Assembly (NCBI RefSeq): GCF_005116735.1
Contig: NZ_SWDB01000021.1
Location: 62,001 to 126,000, forward strand
Direction: 5' to 3'
Length of the DNA stretch: 64,000 bases
Origin: Thalassotalea mangrovi
GTDB lineage: Bacteria > Pseudomonadota > Gammaproteobacteria > Enterobacterales > Alteromonadaceae
Below are positions 52,558-60,623 of this stretch, one piece after another. The position numbers and the translations under genes were made by a program. Under the pieces are notes generated by a model, which saw only the letters and a list, made by a program, of their open reading frames with translations, was not told the origin of the DNA and did no database searches. Within the stretch, counting starts at the first letter, position 1; each line of letters starts with the position of its first letter.

Positions 52558-52566
52558 GCATTTAAC
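52558..52566 (+). other. attC-like R'' sequence (GCATTTAAC) after the gene at 51976
   Basis: ATTTAAC fits the RYYYAAC consensus and is followed by AAACGCGTCAA, similar to the opening of Vibrio cassette repeats. The matching right half of an attC site is not obvious in the following 100 nt, so this may be a worn site. Confidence 0.4.
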
Positions 52567-52645
52567 AAACGCGTCAATCAGCGTACATTAGCAATTGCTA
52601 ACGGGCTGTAAGTGGCACTTAAGAGTCACTCGGACTTCGTTCAAG

Positions 52646-52667
52646 ATACCGTGTAGTTTCACGGTAT
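52646..52667. repeat. 8-bp hairpin preceding the hairpin array
   Basis: ATACCGTG pairs with CACGGTAT around TAGTTT. It precedes the regular array and may terminate the plus-strand transcript. Confidence 0.6.
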
Positions 52668-52695
52668 GACGATTTTGATTTGCTTTTAACTCGGA

Positions 52696-52845
52696 GCGAC
52701 GTTTTTGTCGCGTGCTAGGAACAATCTTTGATTGTGTGCTCGGAGTGAGGTTTTCCGTCACGTGCTCGAAGTATCGCTTGCGATACGTACTCAGATTATC
52801 GCTTGCGATACGTGCTGAGGGTGTTGGACGCAGTCCTCACCCTCA
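52696..52845. repeat. Tandem hairpin array with constant linkers and variable stems
   Basis: Hairpins at 52696-52711 (GCGAC/GTCGC), 52721-52735 (ACAATC/GATTGT), 52745-52761 (GTGAGG/CC-G-TCAC), 52771-52786 (GTATCG/CGATAC) and 52797-52810 (TATCG/CGATA) repeat every 24-26 nt. They are joined by GTGCTAGGA, GTGCTCGGA, GTGCTCGAA and GTACTCAGAT. A larger hairpin closes the array (52816-52845, TGAGGGTG/CACCCTCA with an inner GGAC/GTCC). It lies between convergent genes, 8 nt from the end of the M20 hydrolase gene. Confidence 0.85.
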
Positions 52846-52852
52846 ACCCGAC

Positions 52853-54124
52853 TTAAATTTCCGCCATCTCAACCATCGCCGCTAACAACACATTGGCGCC
52901 CGCAGTAATATCTTGAGGTGTGGCATTTTCCGCTTCATTGTGACTAATACCACCTTCACAGGGGATAAATATCATAGACGTCGGTGCAACTCTCGACACA
53001 TATACCGAATCATGGCCGGCACCACTGAACATAGTTTTTGCTGAGTAACCCAGTTGGGCAACCGCATTGGTTACGGCATTGACGCAGGCCTTATCAAAGC
53101 TCACCGCCGGGGAGTTCCATTCATCGCGAATCTCGCCAATCAGTTGATACTGCTCGCAAACCTCAGCAACGATTTGCCGGAACTGGAGATCCATTTGCTC
53201 CAATACCGCCTGTTCCGGGTGGCGCAGGTCAACCGCCAGAACCAGTTGTTCTGGCACCGTATTTCGAGAACCAGGCAGTGCTTTAATATCGCCAAATGTC
53301 ACTCGCGACCAGGGAGCATATTGCTCAGCAAGCTGATACAGGCGTTTACTAATGTCCGCCAATCCCATAAATGGATCCTGGCGTTGTTCCATCGGTGTCG
53401 GCCCGGCATGCACCGGTTTACCAGTAATGGTTAAATCATACCAGCGCATCCCCTGTACACCCTGGACAATGCCAATCTGTAACGCTTCATTTTCCAGGAT
53501 CGGCCCCTGTTCGATGTGCAATTCAAATGCGGCTTTTACCGCAAATGCCTGGCACTTAGCGGCGCCGAGCATATTGTGATTAACTAGCTCATCTTTAATG
53601 GAAATGCCCTGCTTATCGGTTCGGCTCCAACCGTAATCCAAGGTAAATTCACCACTCCAGACGCCGGAGCCAATCATCGCCGGTGAAAACCGCGCCCCTT
53701 CCTCATTAGTCCAGGCAACCACCTCCAAAGGATGTAGCGTCTCAATGTTTAAGTCATTTAAGGTGCGAATCACTTCCAATCCAGCAAGTACCCCGTATAC
53801 CCCATCAAATTTTCCGCCAGTAGGCTGGGTATCAAGATGGCTGCCGGTCAGTACCGGCGGCAAGGTGTTTTCACGTCCCGGGCGCCGGACAAATAAATTG
53901 CCCATCTCATCGTATCGAGTCTCACAACCGGCCTGTTCACACCAGGTAATAAACAGCTCGCGGCCTTGTTTATCCAACTCGGTCAGGGCCTGACGATTAC
54001 AACCTCCTTTGTCGGTCGCACCGATTTTTGCCATCAGCATTAGCGATTGCCACAAACGCTCGCCATTAATCGAGAGCCTTGACTGGTTATCTTCAATAGG
54101 ATCCTGGCTTATCGAAGTACTCAT
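52853..54124 (-). CDS. M20-family carbamoyl-amide hydrolase (N-carbamoyl amino acid hydrolase / ureidoacid amidohydrolase type)
   Basis: A 423-residue binuclear metal hydrolase of the HyuC/AllC/beta-ureidopropionase group. Metal ligands are seen in GSHLDTQPTGGKFDGVYG (His, Asp), TNEEGARF (Glu pair), ELHIEQGP (His) and CEGGISHNEAE (His). The group cleaves the carbamoyl group of ureido acids to amine, CO2 and ammonia. Its ATG overlaps the stop of the deiminase-fold gene by 1 nt (TAATG), so the two are translationally coupled and probably act in sequence. The exact ureido substrate is not known. Confidence 0.85.
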   Translation of the reverse strand: MSTSISQDPIEDNQSRLSINGERLWQSLMLMAKIGATDKGGCNRQALTELDKQGRELFITWCEQAGCETRYDEMGNLFVRRPGRENTLPPVLTGSHLDTQPTGGKFDGVYGVLAGLEVIRTLNDLNIETLHPLEVVAWTNEEGARFSPAMIGSGVWSGEFTLDYGWSRTDKQGISIKDELVNHNMLGAAKCQAFAVKAAFELHIEQGPILENEALQIGIVQGVQGMRWYDLTITGKPVHAGPTPMEQRQDPFMGLADISKRLYQLAEQYAPWSRVTFGDIKALPGSRNTVPEQLVLAVDLRHPEQAVLEQMDLQFRQIVAEVCEQYQLIGEIRDEWNSPAVSFDKACVNAVTNAVAQLGYSAKTMFSGAGHDSVYVSRVAPTSMIFIPCEGGISHNEAENATPQDITAGANVLLAAMVEMAEI

Positions 54125-55035
54125 TACGCATCTTCCCGGCTTAACGGCTGGCACATACAGTGAACCCCGCCACCACCTGAGGTAAACATCGACATATCCG
54201 GCGCGAACACCTCGAGGCCATGGGCCCTGCATTTATCGATTAACTCAGTACTTTGTGCGGGAATCAGCACCCTGTCATTGCCAAGGGCAACGACATTTAC
54301 CCCGAGTTCGAGGACGCTGCGATAAGAAATATCGATGATTTCAATGTTTCTGGCCTTAATCCAGTCAAGCAGTTCATCTTCAACTGCCTGAGTACATACC
54401 GCCGCCAGTTTTTCCGAGAGCATGGCAACCTTGACGTCGAGGTGAAGAAAATAAGGATCAAACTGGTAGCTTTTAAACTCCCAACCTTCTGCCTCAACCC
54501 AGGCCTGCATTTGCTTCAAACCTGCTTCGCTGGTGCGCTCACCACTATAACCGCAGAGAATCGCGCCCGGCTCCAACACCATGAAATCGCCGCCTTCAAA
54601 CGTACCGGCCGTGATGATGTCATATAACGGAATATCCATGCCCTGATAAAACTTAACAATTTCTGCCCACTCGCCACGTCGCCACGGGCTATACATTTGG
54701 GTAACAACGGGTCCCCAGGGGGTCATCACCGATGAATCGCGAGCATACAACTGATACGGCAAGTTTGGGTCCTGATTTAATAAATGCGGGGTAACCCCTG
54801 CAGTGCGGTATGCATCCAGCATTTCGTTGTACTGTTGCCTGGCGATATTTTTATCAAACTGGCGGCCAAGGCGCATCGACCGCCGGGACATGGCATTCCC
54901 TGTCTGCCAACTGTAATTATCCATCGGGCCTATTAAGACATCTTTTAATACGCCGTACTCTGAATTCATTCCCCAGCGATCCAGGCGACTTGTACCACCA
55001 CCTTCCTTACGCCTCTGGTAACTAAATGATTTCAT
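54124..55035 (-). CDS. Amidinotransferase/deiminase-fold enzyme (DDAH/arginine deiminase-like)
   Basis: A 303-residue member of the guanidine-modifying superfamily. FEGGDF (substrate Asp), FLHLDVKVA (catalytic His) and the C-terminal GGGGVHCMCQPL with the nucleophilic Cys are present. Such enzymes convert a guanidino group to a ureido group, or transfer the amidino group. Direct coupling to an M20 ureido hydrolase suggests guanidino to ureido to amine. Dimethylarginine, arginine, agmatine-derived and other guanidino substrates are all possible. GGAG lies 8 nt before the ATG. Confidence 0.85.
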   Translation of the reverse strand: MKSFSYQRRKEGGGTSRLDRWGMNSEYGVLKDVLIGPMDNYSWQTGNAMSRRSMRLGRQFDKNIARQQYNEMLDAYRTAGVTPHLLNQDPNLPYQLYARDSSVMTPWGPVVTQMYSPWRRGEWAEIVKFYQGMDIPLYDIITAGTFEGGDFMVLEPGAILCGYSGERTSEAGLKQMQAWVEAEGWEFKSYQFDPYFLHLDVKVAMLSEKLAAVCTQAVEDELLDWIKARNIEIIDISYRSVLELGVNVVALGNDRVLIPAQSTELIDKCRAHGLEVFAPDMSMFTSGGGGVHCMCQPLSREDA

Positions 55036-55110
55036 TATTATTCTCCGATTTTTAACAGGTCGCCGAGCAACTCAAATTGAGTACTAGGTTTATCGGCAAC
55101 ATAAAATAAA

Positions 55111-56508
55111 TTAAGGTTTTAACGGGAAACCCATGGCTTCCACCATATTTAGCCAAGGAATGCGCCAGCCGCCTTTTTCATCACAGGTATCCAGTGCATA
55201 CATAGTGATTTTCGCGCCGATCCAGCGAAATGGCTCTGGCGGTAACCAGCTCGGTAGGGTTTTGGCAAATTCCAGCTGGCGTTCAGGAATATCGACATCA
55301 TCGACAATCGCTAACGCCACCCGCGCGGCAAACCGACTGGCGGTTACTCCAAAACCTGAATAGCCACCGGCAAATAACATTTTGCCACCATGATAGTGCT
55401 GATAATGCACCGCCATACGGGTTGTCAAGGCAATGGGGCCACTCCAGGCATGGGAAATTTTAATCCCCTGCAATACGGGCAGGGTACGGTATAAGGCTTG
55501 CACCAATCGCACATAAGGCTCTGCAGTTTTGTCATATTGCGGATCGGTATTATTGTTAAAAAAGTAACCCAAACGGCCACCGAACAGGACCCGGTTGTCA
55601 GCAGTCAAGCGCATGTAGTTGAGTTGCGTCCTGGTATCGTAAATGCCCTGTCGGTTACGCCAGCCCAGCGCTTGCAGTTGTGCATCCGATAAGGGCTCCG
55701 TTACCACAATACGATCGCGAATCGCCGCTACCCGGGAGGCGATTTTTTTCTTATGTTTGGTAAAGGCATTGGTCGCCAGGATCACCTTGTTTGCCCTGAT
55801 ATTCGCTTTTGGAGTTTGCACTACTACCTTGCCGGCTTTTAATTTACTGTGTTGCATCGGCGTATGTTCATAAAAGGTAACGCCAAGTTGTTGCGCAACG
55901 CGTTTCAGGCCCCAGGCTAACTTGGCTGGATGTACTGTTCCGGAGCGCTGCTTCGACCACAAGCCACCTGCAAACAGCGGGGAATTGATTTCCGCCTTCA
56001 CTTGCTGTTGTGACAGCAAATGAGCATCGTGACCAAACTTTACATACAACTCATGTTCGGTTTCGATGTCCTGGATACCATGTTTGCCAACCGCAACCGT
56101 CAGCTCGCCGCTCCACTCGATATCGCAATCGATGTTGTATTTCTCGATGGTTTCCCGGAACTGATCCATGTTCTCTTTACCTAATCGTTCCAACTCTTCC
56201 ATCTCGCTGGCAAACAAGCGATTCGAATTTTCCATGCCATGCATCAGTGACGTTGATAAGATCGCCCCCGGACGCCCAGACGCACCAATAGCCGCGGTGT
56301 TTGCTTCAATCACTACCACCTGGCGTTGCGAATTTTGCTCTTTTGCCTGTATTGCCGTCCAAAGTCCGGTAAAGCCACTACCAACAATCAACAGATCCGT
56401 ATCAAGATCGCTGGTCAGTGCTGGTTCTGCCGCCGGGCGGTCAGGGTTATCCAGCCAATAAGGAAAAAAACGGGTCTGCTGTAAAGCCTGCTCTGCATTA
56501 TTCGGCAT
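55111..56508 (-). CDS. FAD-dependent amine oxidoreductase (PuuB-like, DAO family)
   Basis: A 465-residue flavoenzyme. The dinucleotide fold is LLIVGSGFTGLWTAIQAKE (about residues 38-56), followed by ASGRPGAILS. The C-terminal half has LNYMRLTADNRVLFGGRLGYF and FAGGYSGFGVTASRFAARV, which match gamma-glutamylputrescine oxidase (PuuB) and relatives. It would oxidise an amine to an aldehyde, giving ammonia and hydrogen peroxide. TGGAGTG precedes the ATG. It lies 75 nt before the deiminase-fold gene on the same strand. Confidence 0.88.
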   Translation of the reverse strand: MPNNAEQALQQTRFFPYWLDNPDRPAAEPALTSDLDTDLLIVGSGFTGLWTAIQAKEQNSQRQVVVIEANTAAIGASGRPGAILSTSLMHGMENSNRLFASEMEELERLGKENMDQFRETIEKYNIDCDIEWSGELTVAVGKHGIQDIETEHELYVKFGHDAHLLSQQQVKAEINSPLFAGGLWSKQRSGTVHPAKLAWGLKRVAQQLGVTFYEHTPMQHSKLKAGKVVVQTPKANIRANKVILATNAFTKHKKKIASRVAAIRDRIVVTEPLSDAQLQALGWRNRQGIYDTRTQLNYMRLTADNRVLFGGRLGYFFNNNTDPQYDKTAEPYVRLVQALYRTLPVLQGIKISHAWSGPIALTTRMAVHYQHYHGGKMLFAGGYSGFGVTASRFAARVALAIVDDVDIPERQLEFAKTLPSWLPPEPFRWIGAKITMYALDTCDEKGGWRIPWLNMVEAMGFPLKP

Positions 56509-56672
56509 TCTTACACTCCATTATATTGTTCAGTTTCGTCAACTATATCAGAGGCTTACCCGGAGGGACTTTTGCTGTACCTTTGACATTGGCGTAACGA
56601 TTTTTAATTCATTTTAAAAGTGAGCCGCAAGCGGTCTCTACCCAGCCCATGTAAGTTCTGGGTTGATAAACG

Positions 56673-56737
56673 GGTAACTCACCCTTATCACCGCAGTATC
56701 GCTATTGCCTGCTAACCTGCAGTGATAAGGGGTTACC
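56673..56737. terminator. Imperfect long inverted repeat between permease and FAD oxidoreductase genes
   Basis: The left arm GGTAAC-TCA-CCCTTATCACCGCAG (56673-56696) pairs with the right arm CTGCAGTGATAAGGGGTTACC (56717-56737), apart from a 3-nt bulge and a mismatch. A smaller ACCCAG/CTGGGT hairpin lies just beside it (about 56640-56663). It could end the permease transcript or be a regulatory site for the oxidoreductase gene. Confidence 0.5.
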
Positions 56738-56750
56738 GCGAGCATGATGA

Positions 56751-58166
56751 TTAACCATTACTCTTCAGGGTGTCGGTGTTGGCTGCCTTGTGATTACGGC
56801 TAATGATCACTTCGCCAATAACAATTACCGCGATGGAACCCCATAACACCTCCCAGACCATGCCTTCACCGGGCACGTAAATGAACAGTAAAATGGTCAG
56901 CGATAGTACGGTGGCACACAGATACGCACAGGCTTTTACGAAACCCGGACTACCCGGGAATCGAAAGGTACCGTCCTCGGCGATTCGGCCGGTGGTACCA
57001 ATATGGGTTTCGCGGATTTTAATAAAGGCAGTACACATCGCCACATAAGGCAAGATAAAGATGACCCCACTAAACGCAAACAACGACCAGAACAAATCTT
57101 CATTGCTTGCCGCTAGCATGCCATATAACAGTAGTAACACCGAGGCAGCAATACCCAGTAAAACCGCCGCTCCTAACGGCGTGCCGTGCTTAGATTCACG
57201 GGCAAACACTTTTGGCAATTCGTGATCAATTGCCGCCTCGGCCGCCGCACGGTTAGCCCCCATGGACCAGGTCGTACCGTTAGAGAAAAACGTATATAAG
57301 GCACCGATACCCAGGGCGAGCACCAATGCATCGCCGGCAGGCGTACCGCCAAAAAACTGCGACAGGGTGACAATGAGTCCATCGACGACATCAACGTTTT
57401 CGGCTGGCATTGCGATCAATATTGCCGATGTGGCAAGCACATAGGCAGTAACGACCACGGCAATGGAGCTAAACACCGCTTTGGGTAAGTCCCGGCTAGG
57501 GTTTTTCATTTCGGCACTACTGGCACTTGCCAGCTCGAACCCGAGCATGCCATACACAACAGCGGGCAAATATTGCAGGCTGAAGCCGCCATTCTCACGG
57601 CTTGGAATAATAGTCGACCACGAAAATTCATTGGCAACACCATGTTCAAGCCCATAGGAGATGCCACCTATGATTAAGATGGCGAAAATAATAATTTTAA
57701 AGCTGGCACCGATATTGGGTATCCATTTACCTATGTTCAGGGCGACCACATTGACCAGCACCGTTAACCAGATTAACAACAGGCCAATGGCAATCTGATA
57801 CTTGAGGGCCAATTCTGGGAAAAACAGTTGCGAGAAGATGCCGGCGAACAGGATAAAAATCGCTGGTACCCACACCGCTACGTTAGCCCAGTAGTACCAG
57901 CTGATCCTGGAGGCCATGCGTTGTCCATAGGCCCTTTTCACCCAAGCGTAAATTCCGCCCTGCTCTGGGTACGCAGACCCTAGTTCAGTGCTTATAGCCC
58001 CAAACGGCAACAAAAAAATGATGGTCAGTAAAATCCACCAGAATATGACGGTTGGGCCCATAACGGCGCCGGCAGCCAGCGTATCCAACAGCAATACCGC
58101 TGATACACAGAATAAAAAGATATCACGCTTGCCCAGCGTCTTTTCGTGACGATGTTGAGTAGCCAT
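56751..58166 (-). CDS. APC-superfamily amino acid/polyamine permease
   Basis: A 471-residue transporter with twelve helices. The TM1 segment (FLFCVSAVLLLDTLAAGAVMGPT) and the following GSAYPEQGGIYAWVKRAYG are typical of APC family amino acid and polyamine transporters, near the glutamate:GABA antiporter group. It is encoded 9 nt after the aldehyde dehydrogenase gene and is likely the uptake or exchange system for the cluster's substrate. Confidence 0.9.
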   Translation of the reverse strand: MATQHRHEKTLGKRDIFLFCVSAVLLLDTLAAGAVMGPTVIFWWILLTIIFLLPFGAISTELGSAYPEQGGIYAWVKRAYGQRMASRISWYYWANVAVWVPAIFILFAGIFSQLFFPELALKYQIAIGLLLIWLTVLVNVVALNIGKWIPNIGASFKIIIFAILIIGGISYGLEHGVANEFSWSTIIPSRENGGFSLQYLPAVVYGMLGFELASASSAEMKNPSRDLPKAVFSSIAVVVTAYVLATSAILIAMPAENVDVVDGLIVTLSQFFGGTPAGDALVLALGIGALYTFFSNGTTWSMGANRAAAEAAIDHELPKVFARESKHGTPLGAAVLLGIAASVLLLLYGMLAASNEDLFWSLFAFSGVIFILPYVAMCTAFIKIRETHIGTTGRIAEDGTFRFPGSPGFVKACAYLCATVLSLTILLFIYVPGEGMVWEVLWGSIAVIVIGEVIISRNHKAANTDTLKSNG

Positions 58167-58175
58167 TCCCTTCTC

Positions 58176-59597
58176 CTACTCAGCAATAATGGATTGAATT
58201 TCAATAAATTCGCGTAGCCCTTCCTCGCCCCATTCGCGACCATTGCCTGACTGTTTAAAGCCGCCAAACGGTGCTGATGTATTGAAGTAGCTACCCTGAA
58301 TATAACACTGCCCGGCGCGGATTTGCCTGGCTATTTTTATCGCTCCTGTCGCATCTTTAGCGTACACCGCCGAAGACAAACCATAAGGCGTATCGTTGGC
58401 AATGGCGATGGCATCATTAATATCGTCATAAGCGATCAAACAAAGTACCGGACCAAAGATTTCTTCCTGGGCGATCCGCATATCATTGCTGACATCCGCA
58501 AATATGGTTGGCATGACATAAGCGCCTTGAGACAACTCTTGTGGTACCTCGTTCCCGCCAGTAACCAGGGTAGCGCCTTCGTCGATACCCATCTGAATAT
58601 AGTCGCGGACACGCTGTTGTTGCAGATGCGAACTTAGTGGTCCGATACTAGTATCGATGGCAATAGGACTACCCACCACATTCTCCTCTGCCACTTGTTT
58701 TGCCAGGGCAACAGCCTGCTGATATAGATTTTTCTGTACCAGCATTCGGGTCAGGGCACAGCAGGTCTGGCCGCTGTTTAACATCACATCTTCTACACCA
58801 TAGCGGACCGCCGCCTCTAAATCGGCGTCTTCAGTGATGATATAGGGTGATTTTCCGCCTAATTCCTGGCAGACGCGTTTCACTGTGCCCGCTGCCGCTT
58901 CCGCGACTTTGATGCCGGCAGCGGTCGAGCCCGTAAAAGAAACCATATCAACCAGGGGATGCGCGCACAGGATTTCACCAATTTTATGACCATAGCCGGT
59001 GATCAGGTTAAACACCCCGTTGGGCAAACCGACTTTTTCGATTATTTCGGCCATGATCAAGTCTTGTAATGGCGTTTGCTCGGCTGGTTTAACAACCACG
59101 GTGCAGCCGGTTGCCAGTGCCGGCCCTAATTTCCCCACCAGTTGCGATAATGGATAATTCCAGGGATTGATCAATACGCAGACACCAATCGCTGCACGGC
59201 ATTGGACGATGCCGTTTTCTTCGCTGACAGCGTCGACAAAATCGGTGTAATCGGCAAATGCGCGAAAGGCATCAATGGAACCCTGAACCTGAATGTCTTT
59301 GGCTAGTTCGCGAGGACAACCCATAGTATCGGAAATCGCGATCACCAGGTCATCGAAACGGCGTTGCATTTCATCGGCAATCGCCAGGATATATTCACGC
59401 CGCTGTCCGGCACTGGTTGCAGACCAGTCAGGAAAAGCTTGTTTTGCGGCACTCACTGCCAGGTTTACGTCCTCGCCATTGGCCGCGGGAACACAAGCGC
59501 AGATTTCGCCGGTTGCTGGATTGATGACCTCGATAGTGGCATCGGAACGGGAACCGAGCCACTGACCGTTAATGAAAAGCTTTGAAAAGGATTGCAT
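58176..59597 (-). CDS. NAD(P)-dependent aldehyde dehydrogenase
   Basis: A 473-residue enzyme. NPWNYP carries the conserved Asn, CQELGGKSP the general-base Glu, and NSGQTCCALTR the catalytic Cys. SAPFGGFKQSGNGREWGEEGL is the C-terminal signature. It is a distinct aldehyde dehydrogenase from the gabD-like gene at the right edge. In the cluster it would oxidise the aldehyde made by the FAD oxidoreductase. AAGGAAC is 7 nt before the ATG. First gene of the aldehyde dehydrogenase-permease unit. Confidence 0.92.
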   Translation of the reverse strand: MQSFSKLFINGQWLGSRSDATIEVINPATGEICACVPAANGEDVNLAVSAAKQAFPDWSATSAGQRREYILAIADEMQRRFDDLVIAISDTMGCPRELAKDIQVQGSIDAFRAFADYTDFVDAVSEENGIVQCRAAIGVCVLINPWNYPLSQLVGKLGPALATGCTVVVKPAEQTPLQDLIMAEIIEKVGLPNGVFNLITGYGHKIGEILCAHPLVDMVSFTGSTAAGIKVAEAAAGTVKRVCQELGGKSPYIITEDADLEAAVRYGVEDVMLNSGQTCCALTRMLVQKNLYQQAVALAKQVAEENVVGSPIAIDTSIGPLSSHLQQQRVRDYIQMGIDEGATLVTGGNEVPQELSQGAYVMPTIFADVSNDMRIAQEEIFGPVLCLIAYDDINDAIAIANDTPYGLSSAVYAKDATGAIKIARQIRAGQCYIQGSYFNTSAPFGGFKQSGNGREWGEEGLREFIEIQSIIAE

Positions 59598-59715
59598 ACC
59601 ATGTTCCTTAACATTGCCCGCTTGTTAGTATTGATTATGAAGGGGAGCTTTCCCCTCTTACGGGCAACTGTAAATATCGGTAATGACAATATTTCAAAGT
59701 TTGCTGTGGATTTAC

Positions 59716-59733
59716 ATCCCCTTAACAGGGGAT
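59716..59733. promoter_or_regulatory. Short inverted repeat between the regulator and aldehyde dehydrogenase genes
   Basis: ATCCCC and GGGGAT flank TTAACA. It sits upstream of the aldehyde dehydrogenase gene and downstream of the LuxR-type gene, so it may be an operator or the end of the regulator transcript. Confidence 0.35.
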
Positions 59734-59749
59734 ATTAGTTAAAAGGATA

Positions 59750-60580
59750 TCAGATATAAATCAACGGATCCTGTTTACTCCCCTCCGGCAGGGCTTTGAG
59801 GGCAGCGATAAATAAATAAAATAATTCCGACTGAGAAGATACGTCTAATTTCAGATAAATGTTTTTACGATGATGTTTGATCGTTTCGGCACTGTTATCC
59901 ATCTTCCCGGCAATGCATTTATTGGCATAGCCACGCAGCACAAAGTGCAGGATTTCACATTCTTTTGGCGTCAATAACGAGGTACCAAAGGCTTCGAGGG
60001 CGTTATCCAGGTGATTTTCAAAGCTGGTATCAATGGCATTGACATAGTTGATGACAAAGCGATTAATAACGCTTTTCAGGATTGGGAAAATACAGCGAAT
60101 CAGGGCGATATCCGGCGCCGCAAACAGCTCCCCTTTGTTATGTTTAACCACAGAAAGGCTAACAAAATAATCCTGCTCTAATTGAAAAATCAGGCACAGC
60201 TCATTTTCAAAGCCACAGTTTTTATAAAAGACCGAATAATACTCCGAATGTTCAAATCCCTCAGGTGCCACATCCTTGAGGGTGAAAGCGCCTTCGAGGC
60301 GGTCTTCCATAGCTTTTCGATAAAACGGGTCAAGCAGGTAGGCGCCATTTTCGTAGGTATGAATGTGGAAATCCGGGTCTTCATCCGCCAACAGGCGATG
60401 ATGCGTGGTTTTTGGTCGGTTTGATTTCGAGTAAAGCGTAATCATCCCACTTTTACCCGCTAGCAGTGACTCGACAGACCTTAACAGGTCGGCGATTGCA
60501 TCAGCACTGTAGTCTTTATTGATAACTCTGGCTAACGCCTCGCTCCAGCTTTCAATCTTCCCTGATTTAATATCAATCAT
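59750..60580 (-). CDS. LuxR-type transcriptional regulator
   Basis: A 276-residue protein. The C-terminal helix-turn-helix (about residues 205-265) reads LTPKECEILHFVLRGYANKCIAGKMDNSAETIKHHRKNIYLKL, a clear GerE/LuxR domain. The N-terminal 200 residues are a sensor of unknown ligand; no response-regulator receiver motif and no clear autoinducer-domain signature are seen. Its position directly upstream of the aldehyde dehydrogenase-permease genes suggests control of the catabolic cluster. Confidence 0.85.
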   Translation of the reverse strand: MIDIKSGKIESWSEALARVINKDYSADAIADLLRSVESLLAGKSGMITLYSKSNRPKTTHHRLLADEDPDFHIHTYENGAYLLDPFYRKAMEDRLEGAFTLKDVAPEGFEHSEYYSVFYKNCGFENELCLIFQLEQDYFVSLSVVKHNKGELFAAPDIALIRCIFPILKSVINRFVINYVNAIDTSFENHLDNALEAFGTSLLTPKECEILHFVLRGYANKCIAGKMDNSAETIKHHRKNIYLKLDVSSQSELFYLFIAALKALPEGSKQDPLIYI

Positions 60581-60623
60581 ATTGTTACGACTGCTTAAAC
60601 CTCAAAACTTATCACCAACCCAA

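Noticed and set aside
52696-52845. CRISPR array
   Set aside because: The period of about 25 nt, self-complementary variable parts and 9-nt linkers do not fit direct repeats with unique spacers, and no cas gene is present.
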